In this document: one piece after another, positions 43,724-54,444 of the stretch | Layout: every line of letters starts with the position of its first letter | How positions within the stretch are numbered: the stretch's first letter is position 1 | Source: Vombatus ursinus | Taxonomy: Eukaryota > Chordata > Mammalia > Diprotodontia > Vombatidae | Length of the DNA stretch: 64,000 nucleotides | Assembly (NCBI RefSeq): GCF_900497805.2 | Contig: NW_020954556.1 | Coordinates: 58,780,237-58,844,236 of the forward strand | Direction of reading: 5' to 3' | Notes under the pieces: generated by a model | Told to the model about the DNA's origin: nothing | The model's input: the letters and a program-made list of their open reading frames with translations, nothing else | Database searches by the model: none | Program-made: the position numbers and the translations under genes

Positions 43724-44915
43724 TGATAATTTTTCTTAGCCTCCAACCTCTTTGATCTCTGCAACATTTGACTCTATTGACCCCCTCCTCTCCTGGATAC
43801 TGTCTCCTCCCTGGGTTTTCATGACACTGCTCTCTCTCTTTGACTTTTCTTTCTCAGTCTCTTTTGCTGGATCATCATTCATGCCCTGCCCTCATGCTTG
43901 GGTATATCATAGGGCTTTGTCTTGTGCCCTCTTCTATTTTTTTCTCAGCACTCTCTCTTACTGATATCATCAGTTCTCATGGGTTCAATAATCATTTCTA
44001 TGCAGATAACTGCCAGATCTGGATGATCATATCCAGTCTGAGTTCCAGGTCTGTATCAATAACTGTCAGTTAGACATTATCAATTGGATATTCCATAGGC
44101 AAGCTAAATTCAGCTTATACAAAAACAAAATTCATTTATCTTTCTCACTGCCCACACCAAACACTTCCCTAAATCTAATTTCTCTATTTCTCTTGAGGAA
44201 CCACCATCCTTCTAGCAACTCTGGCTTCCAACCTTGGAGTCCTCCTTAATTCTTTTCTCTCCTTCACCCCCACATACAATCATCAACTCTTGCTTGGAGT
44301 ATTGTAATCGCCTCAATGTCTCCAATCTCTTTACTCTGTAATAGATCTTCCACATAACTACTATACTAGTATCCCTGAAGTAAAGATTTGACCATATAAC
44401 CGCCCAGCTCAAAAAGCTCTATTAGCTCCAAAATTATTTTCTTTTGCATTTAAAACCCTTTGCAATCTGGCTTCAGTCTACTTTATTGGGTTTATTGCAT
44501 GTGACTTTCCTTCTACATGTGACACATGACACTTTATCCTCAATCTCTATGCTTTTCTATACATAGCGGTACCCCACATCTGGAACATGCTCCTTTCTCT
44601 CCTCTACCTCACAGTATCCCTTAGCTTCCTACAATGCTTACCTCAAGTATCATCTCCTACACAGGGCCTCTTCTGAGCTTCTCTGTCCTCCCCCCATCAT
44701 TTACCATTGTATTTACTTGGTTATATGTATGTTATTTTCCCCCAATAAAATATGAGGTCCTTGAAGGTAAGGACTATTTCTTTTTTTCCCCATTGTATTT
44801 CAGGGTTTAGCACAATACCTAACATATAACAGGTGTGTAATAAATGGTAGTTATTGATTCTTTGTATTTGTAAACTTACTGTTTTTCTCTTTATATCTCC
44901 ATATTGTCTGTTTTC

Positions 44916-45122
44916 TTCATTGTTGTTGTTTAGTCATGTCTGACTCTTGGTGACAGACACTGGAGTGGTTTGCCGTTTCCTTCTCCAACTCATTTTACAG
45001 ATAAAGAAACTGAGACAAACAGGGTGAAGTGACTTGCCCAGGGAGGCCAGATTTGAACTCAGGAAGGTGAGTGTTCCTGATTCCAGGCTTGGCGTTCTGT
45101 GCACTATAGAGCTACCCATCTG
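44916..45122 (-). mobile_element. MAR1-like SINE
   Basis: 'cattgttgttgtttagtcat', 'gagtggtttgccgtttcctt', 'aaagaaactgagacaaacag' and 'gaggccagatttgaactc' in antisense order. A short tract is missing before 'gaggccag'. Confidence 0.8.
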
Positions 45123-45149
45123 ACCTTTCTTCATAGGAAGTCCCTTCTG

Positions 45150-45482
45150 ATACACAAAAGGGTGGAATCTCAGAGTTAAAAGGGACTTCTGTCTAATTTA
45201 GTTGTTACTTCAATTATATCCAGTTGATAGAACCTACTAACAAATGATCATTTAGCATTTTCTTGAAGACCCTGAGTAAGGAGGAATTCCCTGTTTCTCC
45301 ATCTTGGCCATTACAATTCTGGATTCTCCTCATTGTTAGGAAGTTGTTAAGAAGCCTACATTTTCTTTTTTGGAATTCACACCCATTAACTCCTAGTTTT
45401 GTCTTCTGTGGCCAAGTAGAACAAATCTAATCCCTTGTCCACAGTCCAAATACTTGAAGACAGTTCCCATATCCTCTGTAAA
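45150..45482 (-). repeat. CR1/L3-like LINE 3' region, antisense
   Basis: 'cattttcttgaagaccctg', 'tcctcattgttaggaagttg', 'aactcctagttttgtcttc' and 'caaatacttgaagacagttc' in the same order as the copy at 18716-19090. Confidence 0.65.
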
Positions 45483-46269
45483 TACTTAGGACAGAGGTAA
45501 ACTAGATTCAGAGGTAAGAGGGAGAGAGTAGTTGGGGAGTGGAGTGGAGTGGACGGGGGAGAGGGAAGCTGTATTCTCTTACAGGGAATCTGAGAATAGA
45601 GGGAACCCACACTAGAGAGGGGAAGTGGTGGTGCAGCTAGGGGGTCATTGAATCCCTGAGCAAAAGAAAGGATCTCTCGAAGTCTAATGGGGTCATGTTA
45701 CTCTATGCTCTTTTGAGGAAATACTTCTACCAGAAGTTAGTGCATTAGTCTAGCAGCCTTTCAGCTTGCCCAGTTTGAAAGGAGAAGGGGAACATTGTGA
45801 AATGCAGGCTGGAGGCTAAGGCAAGAGAACCAAAGAAGAAGTAATGGCCAGAAACCAGCTGTAACATTGTGTTTGTCCAGTTGCTATGCTTTTCCTTTTC
45901 AAGGCTCCCTGGTTCCCATGCCAACCCACCTTCCATAATCATCCTTAGCCTTTAATACTGTATTGAAAAACCCAGTATACCCAAAGACTTCCTACTGTTT
46001 CCTGCTATGTTGGGAAGGATACAGGATGAACCCAGAGTGCTTAGTCAGAAGCCAAGACCAACATTCTTTGGGAGACCTGAGTGGGAAAGTGATGACTTTG
46101 AGAAATGGGCAATTTGAGTAATTGTGGCATTATTTAACTCCTTGTTATTTTTGTTCTAGAGTTTTAAGTAAATGTCTTTTGAGCTCCCCCATCCTTTTTC
46201 TGACCTTAGTGAAGATTTAATGGAAATGAGGGCTTATGATAGAGATAGACAATTCCAGCTCTAATACCC
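45483..46269. other. Unassigned sequence
   Basis: Purine-rich near 45500-45570. No family or coding signal recognised. Confidence 0.4.
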
Positions 46270-46488
46270 AAGAAGGGCCCACTTTAAGGAGTCAGGGTAC
46301 CCATACAGGTATCATCTGGTCCTGAAGAAGGGCCCATCTTAGGAAGTCTGGGTACCAAATGGGTATCACCTAGTCTCCAAGAAGGGCCCACTTTAGGAAG
46401 TCTGGGTACTACACAAATTATCACCTGGTCTCCAAAAGGAGCCCACATTAGGAAGTCTGGATACCACACAAGTATTGCGTGGTCTCTG
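46270..46488. repeat. Minisatellite, four units of 54-55 bp
   Basis: Units at 46270-46324, 46325-46378, 46379-46433 and 46434-46488, each opening AAGAAGGGCCCAC or close and sharing 'aggaagtctgggtac' and 'atcacctggtctcc'. Units 2 and 3 are closest. The minus-strand frame with a VPRLPK repeat shifts between units, because most units are not a multiple of three, so it is not a protein repeat. Confidence 0.85.
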
Positions 46489-47037
46489 AGGAAAAGAATT
46501 TGTCATAGGGCAACTTGACTAGGACGCTGACAGTGGAGAGCTGGAGGTGGGGAGCTACACAAAAGAGCTGTAATGGTCTCAGCAAATGCTGAGAACTACT
46601 GAGATCCATTGGTGCAATAACCATGGAAGCCAATATTGCAGAATAGCAGAAAATCAACACCATCTACTGGGAGTAGATGGTAACTGCAGGGAGAGTGACA
46701 TGAATAATTCAATACCACCTGAGGACAGAAAATGAAAACCTCAATTAGAGGCATGTATTTAAAAAGCACACCTGGAGAGCCATCAGGGAGAGCCTTGCAT
46801 TGTAAGCCATAATTAGCTGACATCTCTTCAGACTCTCGGCTTGCTTTCAGAAACATATAAATTTGTTCATTTTTTGGACTCCAAGGACTGTGTGATTGTA
46901 TTAGGGTCGCACCACACTGGATAATGGCAGATAGAAAACTCCCAAAGTATCTTAGTGGAAGTATTGAGCCAGATTAGTGAAAAGTCCCCCAAAAGGGACC
47001 TGGCCTTTAAGATCAGTAGAGGGAGTCTGGACAAAGC
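46489..47037. other. Unassigned sequence
   Basis: An interrupted dyad 'catctactgggagtagatgg' sits near 46661-46680. No family recognised. Confidence 0.4.
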
Positions 47038-47238
47038 TCATAGGATCAAAGGTTTCAAGACAGAAGGACCTTAAATATCATAGCATTTAACTCTCACATT
47101 TCATAGCAGAATAAATGGAGCCCCAGAAAGACTCTGCACCTTCCTTGAGATGACACAAACAGTAAAAAGACAAAGCCAGAGTTTGAACCCACATGCTCTG
47201 AGGCCAGATACAGCACTCTCTTCTATGCCATGCTACCT
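47038..47238 (-). mobile_element. CORE-SINE, MIR3/THER-like
   Basis: 'caaggtttcaagacagaag'-type text, 'gcccagaaagactctgc' region and 'gagtttgaacccacatgctc' in antisense order. Confidence 0.6.
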
Positions 47239-48334
47239 TCCACTCCAATACCTACCTACATTCTTCCCTTATTTCCTCTTCCATCTCCGTATGGTTTTTC
47301 TTGGTGATTTCACTTAAGGATTGGATAATCATCCTGAGTCTTTCCTCTCTTGTAATGAAAATTGACTTCCCTGCCTCAGTTTTTTCATCTGTGAAATAAA
47401 ACTAACTGGATTCATTTGCTCCTCAGATTCAGTCAACCAACCCTAAATAAGTTTGTAGGAGAAAAAATGGGCAATTATTGAAGTTCATAACAATTTTATC
47501 TTTGGAACTAATCCTTTATGAGAGAGGACTTTCTGTATGGAGTCTTTTTTCCTGTAGTTAGAGAGAATAAAAACCAAATTGTTAGCAATCAGAAATGAAA
47601 ATTTGATTTTGCTGTAGCTGTAGCATTTTTAATTAGGGGCATGTCGTATTCTGGGAAACAAACCAGGATAATTAGAAAACCAAATTTACTATAAATTTCT
47701 GAGTTTATTAGACATGCCTGTGGAACATGCCTTACCAGACTCTGTATCATTTACAATTAAATTTATTGCCAAGATTCTCAGAATTCACATACATGATAAT
47801 TTGCTATTTGGGGAATGATGCCACAGAATATCCCTTTGGGTTCTGACATGGAAAGCAAAATGGAAAGTGTAATAACAACCATTTCTGATGTGAATAGCAA
47901 AAAAGGGGTTCTTAATATGGCAAATATGACAGGGCTGAGTTTGAGAGAAAAAGTCTACTCCCCACCCTCTCCAATTCTAGGACTTAGACATACCAGAACA
48001 ATGAATTAAAAGTGAAAAAAAAAAATGTGAGAAGACCTTATTCTGGGCAATATTCTATTTTAAATTATTTTGATTTCCTGTTTACTGCCATGACTATCAA
48101 CATACAGAAAGAACTGTAATGACTGTTCCCTTACATCTATTATATAATAATACTTAATGTTCAGAATGATGAGCCAGAGGCTCTCTAAGATCCTGAATGA
48201 TTTATGAATTATTTTAAAAATTCAATTATGTTCAGATTAGTTTTACTGGTTAGTTCATTTTCTTATGCTTCATTTTTTTCTTTATTCATTTATGTCTTTG
48301 CAGCTAAGATTGCCCTCCACCCCCAGCCAGCCTG
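47239..48334. other. Unassigned, low-repeat stretch
   Basis: About 1.1 kb with only a MIR core scrap at 47370-47410. Its AT-rich text is otherwise free of repeat signatures, making it a candidate for single-copy or conserved noncoding sequence. The 64-codon frame at 47815-48009 has no domain. Confidence 0.45.
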
Positions 48335-48415
48335 AGATTTCTCTTTTGTTAAACATTCCCAGTTTCTTTGAATAATCCTCACATGCCATGGATATGAGGC
48401 CCTTCACCATCCTGG

Positions 48416-48480
48416 GATTCTAGCGTTTAACACAATGCCTGGCATGCAGTAGGTGCTTGATAAAGGTATTGTGTTATCCT
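48416..48480 (+). repeat. L2-like 3' tail
   Basis: 'gtttaacacaatgcctggc' and 'gtaggtgcttgataaaggt' inside CR1 sequence. Confidence 0.6.
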
Positions 48481-48497
48481 ACTGTATTCAGGATGGT

Positions 48498-48762
48498 CAA
48501 GACAGCTAGGTAGTATAAGGGAGAGAGAGCCAGGCCTGAGCCAGAAAGACCTTAGTTCAAATCCAGCTAATAGACACTTAACTATGTGACCCCAAGCAAA
48601 TCACTTAACCTTTTCAGTTTCATTATCTGTAAAAAGGCAATGATGATAATAATAGCACTTACTTAAACTTTTAAGGATCAAATGAGATAGTAATTGTAAA
48701 ATGCTTAGCATAGTGCCTGGCACATATTAAGCACTATATAATGTTTATTATTATTGTTACCC
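48498..48762 (+). mobile_element. MIR (THER1-like) SINE, full length
   Basis: Head 'agacagctaggtagtataag', B-box-like 'gttcaaatcc', 'atgtgaccccaagcaaatc', core 'cagtttcattatctgtaaaa', and 3' end 'atagtgcctggcacatatta' with a TTATTATTATT tail. Confidence 0.85.
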
Positions 48763-48778
48763 CGCTCTGGATACTACC

Positions 48779-49321
48779 TGATGAGGCCTAGAGGGACCCC
48801 AAGATCATGACATGCGGGTCTTGCCTGAAAGAATTTGACCCAAGCCTCCTTTCAGTCAAAAACAAGGTTTATTAAAGATCTGCCATATTACCCAGACTCT
48901 TAAGGAATCTGAGTACCTGTGAGCTATTGGCTAGATTGTAAAAATCTGAGCGGTGGCTAGATTATAAGAATCTGCACACCTTAATGGAGACAAGATGGAC
49001 CCTACATACAGAAAGACTATGGGAGGGATCTAGGAGTGGCCAAGTAATCTATGAGGTAATAGAACTCCAGGGACCTGGACCCTGTGGCCAGGGGAGAATG
49101 GAGTGGAGATAGGATTAAGGGTGGGAAGTGGCCTGGGGCCATAGGTAGGTAAGACAATGGAAGGCTAGGCTAGGTTTGGGGTAACAGAATTGGGAGACTG
49201 GGTGTAGCCACAATGAAAGGCCAGTTGATGGGATTATAGCCTCAGGAGAACGCCAGAGATGTGGCCATGTGGGAAAGTCCAGGGTTTTTCCTTTTTTGGG
49301 GTCTAGATCCCAGCCTCATCA
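48779..49321 (-). mobile_element. Solo LTR (ERV1-like), related to the one at 22 kb
   Basis: 543 bp bounded by TG and CA in antisense orientation. It shares most of its length with the LTR at 22141-22585 and adds about 100 bp, so the two are subfamilies of one element. A polyadenylation-type region lies at about 48868-48880. No internal retroviral sequence adjoins it. It lies within CR1/L3 sequence. Flanks CTACC and CTATC may be a worn target duplication. Confidence 0.75.
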
Positions 49322-49676
49322 CTATCCATCTTATGAAAGACTTTCTGATATTGTGGTACTCAGAACTAGACATAATATTCCAAATGCGGTCTGACCAGGG
49401 CAGAGGACAGAAGGATCATCGCCTCCTTATTCCTTGAAGCTGGACTTCTTTTAATGCAGCTCAGAATCACATTAGGTTTTTGGTTGCCCCTTCAAACCCC
49501 CAACTCAAACTTTTTTTTCAGACAAACTGCTGTCTAGCTGGGCCTCAGGTCTCTTGTGCTTGTGAAATTTATTTTTTGAGCCCAATTTTAAGATGACATT
49601 TATTCCTATTAAACTTCATCCTGTTAGATTCCATCCAATGCTCTAGCTTGTCTAGGTATTTTAGGATTCTGATTCA

Positions 49677-49917
49677 GTAAACATTGAGTGCTTACTGTAT
49701 GCCTGGTATACATACACAGTGCCAGGAACTGACATACAAAAAGGATACAAAAAGGGCACAAAAGATACAAAAAGAGGCAGAAGACAGTCCCTGCCCTCAA
49801 GGAGCTTACAACTGGGGGAGACAAAATACAATTTTATACAAAACAAGTTATATATAGGATAAATAAGAAATAATTAGCAGAGGGACAAAGAAGGGTGAGG
49901 AAGGCCTCACTCATGTG
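49677..49917 (-). repeat. L2-like 3' end, antisense
   Basis: 'cagtaaacattgagtgctta', 'acagtccctgccctcaagg' and 'ataattagcagagggac'. A small tandem gain of a 'gatacaaaaag' unit lies at 49740-49780. Nested in CR1/L3. Confidence 0.75.
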
Positions 49918-50064
49918 CTGTCTATTATCATTCATGTGTTAGTTTAGCTATTCCTCCCAGTTTTTTGTAATCTGCATATTTGATAAACATATCATCTATG
50001 CCTCTATTTGATAAAAGTGCCAAACAGTACAAGGCCTAGCACAAATCCCGGGGAACTTGCTTTT

Positions 50065-50262
50065 TTCCTTCCCTTCAATTCATTCCTTCCATTGATTATC
50101 TCCAGTTTATCTTATATTTATCTTGTTTGTACAGAAATGTTTGCATATTGTTCCCTCAATTCCCCTGGACAGCAGGGACTATCTTTTGCCTTTCTTTGTA
50201 TCCCCAGGGAGTGGCATAGTGCCTGGTGCGTAATAAATGCTTGTTGATTTACTAACTGCCTG
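50065..50262 (+). repeat. L2-like 3' end, sense
   Basis: 'ggacagcagggactatct', 'gtatccccagggagtggc' and 'gtaataaatgcttgttgatt'. Nested in CR1/L3 in the opposite orientation to the L2 at 49677. Confidence 0.75.
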
Positions 50263-50552
50263 GCTGAACCTCTCCCCATACCTCCCAACAAGCTGAAATG
50301 GAATCGTCAACAACTATCCTTCGAATTCAGCAATTTAAACTGTTTTGAATCCCTTTAATTGAATTTATAGTCCAGCCCACATCTCTCCATCTTTTCTGAA
50401 AGAATAATATAAGGTACATTGTCAAATGCTTTGCTAACATCTAGGTAAACTATATAGATTTTTTCTTATCTACCAATTTAGTAACCCTATCAAAAATGAA
50501 AATAAGATTAGTTTGTCTGGACCTGTTTTCTACTCTTACCCTTGAAAGCTTA

Positions 50553-50875
50553 CGCTGGAAGAGCCTTAGGGACCATCTAGTTATGGGGTGGGGAACCTGT
50601 GGCCTCGAGGTCACATGTGGCCCTCTAGGTCCTCAAGTGCAGTCATCTAGACCCTTAAGGGCTGCACTTGAGGACCTAGAGGACCACATGTGGCCTCAGG
50701 GCCAGAGGTTCCCCACCCCTGATATAGTCCAGTCCCGCCATTTTATATATTTGGCCACTGAAGCCCAGAAAGGTGAACCAATTTGCCCAAATAACACAAG
50801 AAACAAGTGTCAGAGATATGATTTGAACCTATATCCTCTGGCTCCAAATCTAACAGTCTTCCAGGAAATCATGGG
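50553..50875 (-). mobile_element. CORE-SINE (MIR3/THER-like) split by a hAT palindrome
   Basis: 'ggaagagccttagggaccat' at 50557-50576 and 'tccagtcccgccattttata' from 50728 are contiguous in the SINE. The gap holds a palindromic MITE. The SINE continues to 'gatttgaacctatatcctc' and its head. Confidence 0.75.
50583..50721. mobile_element. Palindromic hAT MITE
   Basis: Arms of about 59 bp (50583-50641 and 50663-50721) are near-perfect inverted copies around a loop of about 21 bp. The ends match CAGGGGTGGGG at the right and ATGGGGTGGGG at the left. Candidate 8-bp target duplications are ATCTAGTT (50575-50582) and ATATAGTC (50722-50729). No coding capacity. Confidence 0.8.
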
Positions 50876-51160
50876 TGTAATAGCCAGCTCAAACTGGCTA
50901 GAGAAAGCCAATTGATAAAGCTACGAATCAGGATTTGATTTATTGTTTTTTTGATTGTCTAGACTCTAGGAAAGTGATGGATAAATTTGTAGTAATACAG
51001 ATTAAACTTAAAAATATGCTGTTGATAATATTTTTGAGAGCCAATTGTTAAACATTTACACCACATCCTTGCATATAAAACAAATAAACAGGTGCTTTGT
51101 GGAGAGGAGGGGTCCTTAAACATTTTTAAGAGTGCAAAGGGATCCTGAGACCAAAATGTT

Positions 51161-51163
<3 letters not shown>
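50876..51163. other. Unassigned sequence
   Basis: A hAT-like scrap may lie at 51110-51160 ('ggggtccttaaacattttta'). Otherwise unassigned. Confidence 0.35.

Positions 51164-51206
<43 letters not shown>
51164..51206. repeat. (GA)n microsatellite
   Basis: Pure GA dinucleotide tract. Confidence 0.95.
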
Positions 51207-51211
<5 letters not shown>

Positions 51212-51299
51212 AGGAGAAGGGTGAGACTAGAAGAGGTGACTAGAGGAGAAAATCTTCATTTGGTCTAGGAAGTGAAGAAAGGGCAGCGTATGAGAATTT

Positions 51300-52017
51300 T
51301 ATTCTGCCCTTTTCTGGATAAGTTCATATCCTTTGACGATTTCCCAGCAATACCACAATTAGGTCTATTTCCAAAGATGTTTAGGGGAAAAGGAAAATGG
51401 CTTATGTGTTCTAAAATACTTACAACAACTCTCTTTGTGGTGGCAAAGGATTGGAAATTGTGGAGATGCTTCTCAATTGGGGAATGGATGAACAAGATAT
51501 GGTATATGATTGTGATGGAATACTACTGTGTTATAAGAAATTATGAACTTGATGATCTTAGAAAAACATGGAAAGACTTGCACAAAATAATGAAGAGCAA
51601 AATGAGCAGAACCAAGAGAATATTGTATACAGTAACCACAAAATTGTTTTAAAAACAACTTTGAGAGACTAAGTCATTATGACTATTATAAAAGCCTAAA
51701 TTAGCTACAAAGGACATATGAAGATGCTACCTGCAGCCAGAGAAAGAATTGATAAATAGAAGTACATATAGAATGATTTTACATATATCCAAATTTGTGT
51801 CTAATGGTAGCCATCTCTAGGGTGGGAGAGCGGGGAGGGAAGAAAAAAAGGAAAAAAAAGAAATTTACGTGAAAACTATTATATATTTAGAAGGAATAGC
51901 AAATTGTACATAACAGATCTGCAGTTTCATATGCAATCTTTTTTAAATTATACTATGTTATGGAAATGCTTGCTTTATTCCATAAATTAAAATTTAAATA
52001 AAAACATTTTTTTAAAA
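51300..52017 (+). mobile_element. LINE-1 3' end with ORF2 C-terminus
   Basis: The frame at 51272-51652 ends with the L1 ORF2 C-terminal region: FPAIPQLGLFPKMF (cf. YDPAIPLLGIYPK), LFVVAKDWKLWRC, EWMNKIWYMIVMEYYCVIRN and LRKTWKDLHKIM. It is followed by the 3' UTR ('gcagccagagaaagaattga', 'ccatctctagggtggg') and an A-rich end at about 52000-52017. 5' truncated; endonuclease and RT are absent. It is one of the better-kept L1 copies in the window. Confidence 0.85.
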
Positions 52018-52149
52018 AGAGGGATGGAAGCGAGGAGGCCATAAATGAGCTCTACAGGGACATGTAGGAGCTACAAAAGCTACCATGATAGTGAATCTGT
52101 CTTTTTAACGTTATCTCATACTCCTTCCCCTCTTCATATACTCTGTGCT

Positions 52150-52490
52150 CCAGAAGAATCCCACAATTCTTCCTTATAGAAATTTTCTTTCCTACCTTCC
52201 ATTTCCTGTTCCGTGAACCACCTCTTCATCTCATACGCATAAATATTTCTACCAACTGAAATCATGCCCATCTGCCAAGATCCCTTTTAGACACAATCTA
52301 CTTCATGAAGCTCTCCCTAATTTTCCCAGTTAGAATGAATTTTCCCAACTCTGTATGCCTCTAGGTTGGTTTCTCTAGCACATATTTATAGCCCACTTTG
52401 CGTCATAGTTATATCTTATCTGCCATAGTGATAAGCTGCTTGAAAACAGGAAGCATTTTATTTATCTTTGTATTTTATTCATGATGAACC
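52150..52490 (+). repeat. L2-like 3' region
   Basis: 'ttcatgaagctctccctaat', 'gcctctaggttggtttctc' and 'gtgataagctgcttgaaaac' recall the sense L2 3' UTR. The terminal 'agtgcc...ataaatg' part is missing and a Dong-like LINE begins instead. Confidence 0.5.
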
Positions 52491-53880
52491 ATAATCCTTT
52501 ACCCATAATAAGTTTCCTTAGGGTGATGGATCTTGTGTTTTGTTAAGATCCTGCAGGTTTTTATTAGAATACTTTGCAAATCTGTTATTATTCATTTTCT
52601 TGTTTTGAAAATGTACATTGTCTAGTACTGCATAAGTATCAATTCCTTTACATTTGTTCTTCCACTAGGCTTTGATTTCAGGATGAGCACAAATCATTAA
52701 TGTATTTAGCCTTTGCTTTCTCCAGCACAGCTTTATCCTTAATGTATCCCGCAGGAGACAAAGGTATTTTTAAAACATCGCCTTTGTCCATTGGTTCAAC
52801 TTGACCTCTGGATTCAAATTTAGAATCATTAGTTACATCTTTCCTTAGAAAATGCTAAGAATTTTACACTCATTAAATCCAAGTGACATTTTGATGTTAT
52901 TAGAGAAAGATTTCATGAGATGAAATAGGTGCTCAATTTGTTTTTCAGTAGTCGTATAACTTGTCATCCATCTTTATCAAGTGGGTAATAGGATGCTTGG
53001 ATTTGACTTCCACTCTAACTTCAAGGCCATGCTTAGTATTACTTAGGAGAAATAATAATGGATTTAAGGCTACGCAGATCCTAAATGTGCTTAAATTGTG
53101 TCCCTAAAAAAAATTCATATTTTATGTGAATTGTTCTTGACAAGATATATTCAGAGAATATTTTAAAAGGACAACAATTTTCATATAGATATCAAATACT
53201 CTAGTGTTCATACTTGGGTCTTTTTTGTTATGGTAGAAGAACAAGTTATGAGTGTAGAACTGAGTCAAAGGTTTTGTAATAATTAATTAAAGTAGTACAG
53301 GTATTATGATATTTTCAGGCAGCTTATTCAATAATGACTGAATCAATAATAAATTCCTCATTACACTCCTGGGACTTTTTTGGAACACCCTTTTTCTCCT
53401 GAGCAAATATAGATATATACAGTTAGAGATAGAGATGTAACTATAGATACAGATGAAATATAGATGTAAGTACACATATATTTCTATTGATTTATCTTCA
53501 TATATTTTTATGCTATAAAATGTGAGTGCTTTGTGTAAAGAACATAAATACATAATTGACTTATAATTAGAGAGATCACCAGTGATATTTTTATCTTTTG
53601 TTAGTAGATATTCAGTGTTTCCCATTAAAAACAATGGAAACAGGCTTGTGCCTGAGGGGAAGTTAGTGAAGTGTTTTGATAGTAGTTTATGAATTACAAT
53701 AAAATATTTGAGCCCATAATTCTGTCTTTTATCCAGGTCTGTCATTTTCCGGTTTTGCAGAGAAGCTAGGGTTTCAGTCATCTCTAAACTGTAAGTCATT
53801 CATTATATTAATGGTTCACAAAGTTTCTGTGTCTCCTTTGATTCAACTTATATTTTTGTTGTATTGAACTTCTTATGACT

Positions 53881-54127
53881 TCTTAAGTAGCTAGGTGGTA
53901 CATTGGGTAGCATGCTAGGCCCGGAACCAGGAAAACCTTAGTTCAAATCCCAGTAAGGACAAATTCTAGCTTTGTCACTTGGAACAAGTCATTTAACCTC
54001 TGTCAGCCTCAATTTCTTCATCTGTAAAATCAAGATAATAATAGTATTACTTTCCAAGGCTGTTGTGTGGATAAAATGAGATAATATTTGTAAAGCACTT
54101 TGCAAATCTTAAAGCGTTATATAAATG
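53881..54127 (+). mobile_element. MIR (THER1-like) SINE inside the Dong-like LINE
   Basis: 'tagctaggtggtacattggg', 'gttcaaatcccag', 'tgtcagcctcaatttcttc', 'gataatatttgtaaagcact' and 'aagcgttatataaatgctgc'. Its 3' end runs directly into the CTT/CTC tract, which probably grew from the MIR tail. Confidence 0.85.
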
Positions 54128-54444
54128 CTGCTGCTCCTCCTCCTCCTTCTTCTCCTCTTTCTTCTTCTTCTTCTCCTTCTCCTGCTCTTTCTTCTTCTTC
54201 TTCTTCTCCTGCTCTTTCTTCTTCTTCTTCTTCTTCTTCTTCTTCTTCTCCTGCTCTTTCTTCTTCTTCTTCTTCTCCTCTTTCTTTTTCTTCTCCTTCT
54301 CTTTCTTCTTCTTCTTCTCCTTCTCCTTCTCTTTCTTCTTCTTCTTCTTCTTCTTCTTCTTCTTCTTCTTCTTCTTCTCTTTCTCTTTCTTCTTCTTCTT
54401 CTTCTTCTTCTTCTTCTTCTTCTTCTTCTTCTTCTTCTTCTTCC
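54128..54444. repeat. (CTT)n/(CTC)n pyrimidine tract
   Basis: About 315 bp of CTT with CTC and CTG variants, almost all pyrimidine on the plus strand. Frames of up to 148 codons (poly-Ser, poly-Leu, poly-Arg) are artefacts of the tract. Confidence 0.95.

Larger units (their letters stand above)
42650..44865 (+). repeat. L2-like LINE, 2.2 kb, RT motifs readable
   Basis: Longest L2 copy here. RT motif A reads ATFDSIDPLLSW at about 43763 (cf. AFDTVDHxLL), the central G-rich motif is worn (GLCLVPSSIFF), and the catalytic box reads HFYADNCQIW near 43995, with the usual YADD second Asp as Asn. The copy ends with 'atatgaggtccttgaaggta' and 'ggtgtgtaataaatggtag'. Stops and shifts are frequent. An L1 3' fragment (43325-43565) and a SINE (43577-43723) split it just before motif A. 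Confidence 0.8.
48335..50545 (-). repeat. CR1/L3-like LINE host of a nested stack
   Basis: Antisense CR1/L3 segments at about 48335-48415, 48763-48778, 49322-49675, 49918-50060 and 50265-50545 read as one ordered element once the guests are skipped: 'cccttcaccatcctgg', 'gctctggatac', 'ggtctgaccagggcagagg', 'cagacaaactgctgtctagc', 'ctattcctcccag', 'cccacatctctccatctttt' and 'gtcaaatgctttgctaacat'. Guests are an L2 tail, a MIR, a solo LTR and two more L2 tails. No coding frame survives. Confidence 0.7.

Noticed and set aside
46270-46488. CRISPR-like array
   Set aside because: Four whole units of 54-55 bp without alternating repeat and unique spacer; a minisatellite in a vertebrate genome.
51272-51652. 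126-codon frame as a host protein
   Set aside because: It is the C-terminus of L1 ORF2 followed by the L1 3' UTR.
53287-53799. 170-codon frame as a host protein
   Set aside because: Its first two-thirds align with a Dong/R4-like RT; the rest is a frame-shifted, AT-rich stretch.
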